This document shows, piece by piece, positions 63,014 through 64,000 of a stretch of 64,000 nucleotides of DNA (its first letter is position 1; each line of letters starts with the position of its first letter). The translations under genes and the position numbers were made by a program. Origin of the DNA: Magnetococcales bacterium (lineage in GTDB: Bacteria > Pseudomonadota > Magnetococcia > Magnetococcales > UBA8363); NCBI GenBank assembly GCA_015232865.1, contig JADFYU010000007.1:1-64000 (forward strand), read 5' to 3'. The notes beneath the pieces are model-generated. The model was given only the letters and a program-made list of their open reading frames with translations, was not told the origin of the DNA and did not search any database.

Positions 63014-64000
63014 TTACGGCTTGTTCAGTTTGGCTTGGTAAGATTTTCTGAAGGTTTGCAGCAGTTCATCACCCTCGTTGACGATGGAGCCCAACCCTTG
63101 TTTGGCCGATTTACGTCCAGCCAGAATGGATTCCAACTCATGAAGAATGATATCACGCAAGCGAACCATGTGACCCAACCGTACGCCACGTGAGTTCGGC
63201 GTTGGCTCCAAGCGGGTCAACTGTTTGAGAGCCACCTCCATATCCGGGTGCTGTTTATAAAAATCCGATTTTTTGGTTATCTCATAAGCGGCCCGCGTGA
63301 TAGGCAGATAGCCGGTGGATTGGTGCCAATCTGCTTGCACGGTCGGAGAGATCAGATATTTGAAAAATTGCGCAACCCCCCGATACTCCACCTTTGAGTG
63401 ACCGTTCATCACCCACAAACTGGCTCCGCCGATCATGGTATTTTGTGGCGCACCCACCATATCCGCCCAATAGGGCAACTCGCTCATGCCAAAATCAAAC
63501 GGCGCCTTGGCCTTGAATTCAGCATAACTGGCGGACGAGGCGGTATACATGGGACAACTCTCGTCAAAAAATTTACTATTTCCCAGATTCTTGCGCCCAC
63601 CATAGGAAAAAATTCGATTTTCCTCCCAGGCAGCCAGCTGGGTAAAATGTTTAACGGGCAACCCATCATTGAGGGTCAGCCGAACATCCAACCCATCAAA
63701 ACCGTTTTCTCCGGTTGCAAACGGAACATTGTGCCAGGCGGTGAGATTCTCCAAATGAATCCAGGAGATCCAGGAGGTGGAAAAACCGCACGGATAACCG
63801 GCCGCCAGCAGTTTTTTTGCATAATCGGCCACCTGCAACCAGGTTTTAGGCGGTGAATTCCCATCCAATCCCGCTTTTTTGAAGGCTGTTTTATTGTAGT
63901 AGAGAACGGGCGTCGAGCTATTGAAGGGCATGGAAACCATCTGACCGGCCTGATTGGTATAGTAGCTGGAAACCGTTGGGATGAACTGGTGGGAATCAAA
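63014..64000 (-). CDS. ugpB: ABC transporter substrate-binding protein, UgpB type (5' part outside the window)
   Basis: The last 328 residues of a periplasmic solute-binding protein; the frame is open to the window edge. MVSMPFNSSTPVLYYNK and FKKAGLDGNSPPKTWLQVAD are near-diagnostic of UgpB, the glycerol-3-phosphate/glycerophosphodiester-binding protein. GGASLWVMNGHS and QSTGYLPITRAAYE follow in family order. The signal peptide and about the first 110 residues are missing. The partner genes ugpA, ugpE and ugpC would be expected next to it but none is in the window. Confidence 0.9.
   Translation of the reverse strand, partial: FDSHQFIPTVSSYYTNQAGQMVSMPFNSSTPVLYYNKTAFKKAGLDGNSPPKTWLQVADYAKKLLAAGYPCGFSTSWISWIHLENLTAWHNVPFATGENGFDGLDVRLTLNDGLPVKHFTQLAAWEENRIFSYGGRKNLGNSKFFDESCPMYTASSASYAEFKAKAPFDFGMSELPYWADMVGAPQNTMIGGASLWVMNGHSKVEYRGVAQFFKYLISPTVQADWHQSTGYLPITRAAYEITKKSDFYKQHPDMEVALKQLTRLEPTPNSRGVRLGHMVRLRDIILHELESILAGRKSAKQGLGSIVNEGDELLQTFRKSYQAKLNKP

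Overview
The window looks like a chromosomal segment of a Gram-negative proteobacterium with a moderate GC content. LptF/LptG, an Lpp-like lipoprotein, a YkuD transpeptidase, Fur, UgpB and a two-part SerC/Acs metabolic set point to a diderm cell. The translation block rimP-nusA-ylxR-infB-rbfA-truB-rpsO-pnp, with YlxR fused to an L7Ae-like domain, and the gene order aroQ-accB-accC-hpt are typical of deep-branching Alphaproteobacteria. A Magnetococcales-like organism is my best guess, but this is inference and no phylogenetic marker was compared.

Layout. 1-3.7 kb holds a decayed IS transposase at the left edge, a secreted protein, a divergent GAPDH-like enzyme, two small ORFs and an orphan larE. 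4-9.7 kb carries gatC-gatA-gatB and an AsmA-like protein. 9.7-12.7 kb (minus strand) is aroQ-accB-accC-hpt. 12.7-15.9 kb (minus) holds an unknown protein and two tandem-duplicated GT-B glycosyltransferases. 16.1-17.7 kb is thiS-thiG plus an unknown (possibly HybE-like) gene. 17.8-19.3 kb pairs an Lpp-like lipoprotein with a convergent L,D-transpeptidase. acs and serC follow (19.7-23 kb). 23-26.3 kb (minus) has a small unknown protein and Sel1-, ankyrin- and SPOR-type proteins. 26.5-36.5 kb (minus) is the long translation/RNA-decay operon. 36.9-38.5 kb holds ftsB, pyrE and a periplasmic protein. metH fills 38.9-42.6 kb, followed by yhbY with a coupled gene, a very large chemoreceptor, hslR, fur, a lipase, a DnaJ-like protein and a PilZ protein. 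50.7-51.5 kb (minus) is a phage-type holin/lysozyme pair. Then come a DUF123 protein, an AEC permease, lptF-lptG, pepA, a PPP-type phosphatase, a patch of unknown small genes with a candidate small RNA (58.2-60.3 kb), an RSH-family protein with a degenerate synthetase domain, a Cys-rich small protein and the 3' part of ugpB running off the right edge.

The most striking non-coding signal is a family of dispersed, imperfectly palindromic intergenic repeats. Their ends resemble CCTGGATTCGGCAGTTG and its reverse complement. At least twelve full or partial copies lie between genes, many starting exactly at a stop codon or sitting between convergent genes. Long copies (about 145-165 bp) share an internal inverted-repeat core; short copies (about 50-80 bp) keep mostly the ends. 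Other points of interest are a promoter-hairpin-terminator locus that looks like a small RNA, the lone lysis cassette, the Lpp-like/L,D-transpeptidase pair and the glycosyltransferase duplication. No tRNA, rRNA or CRISPR array was seen.
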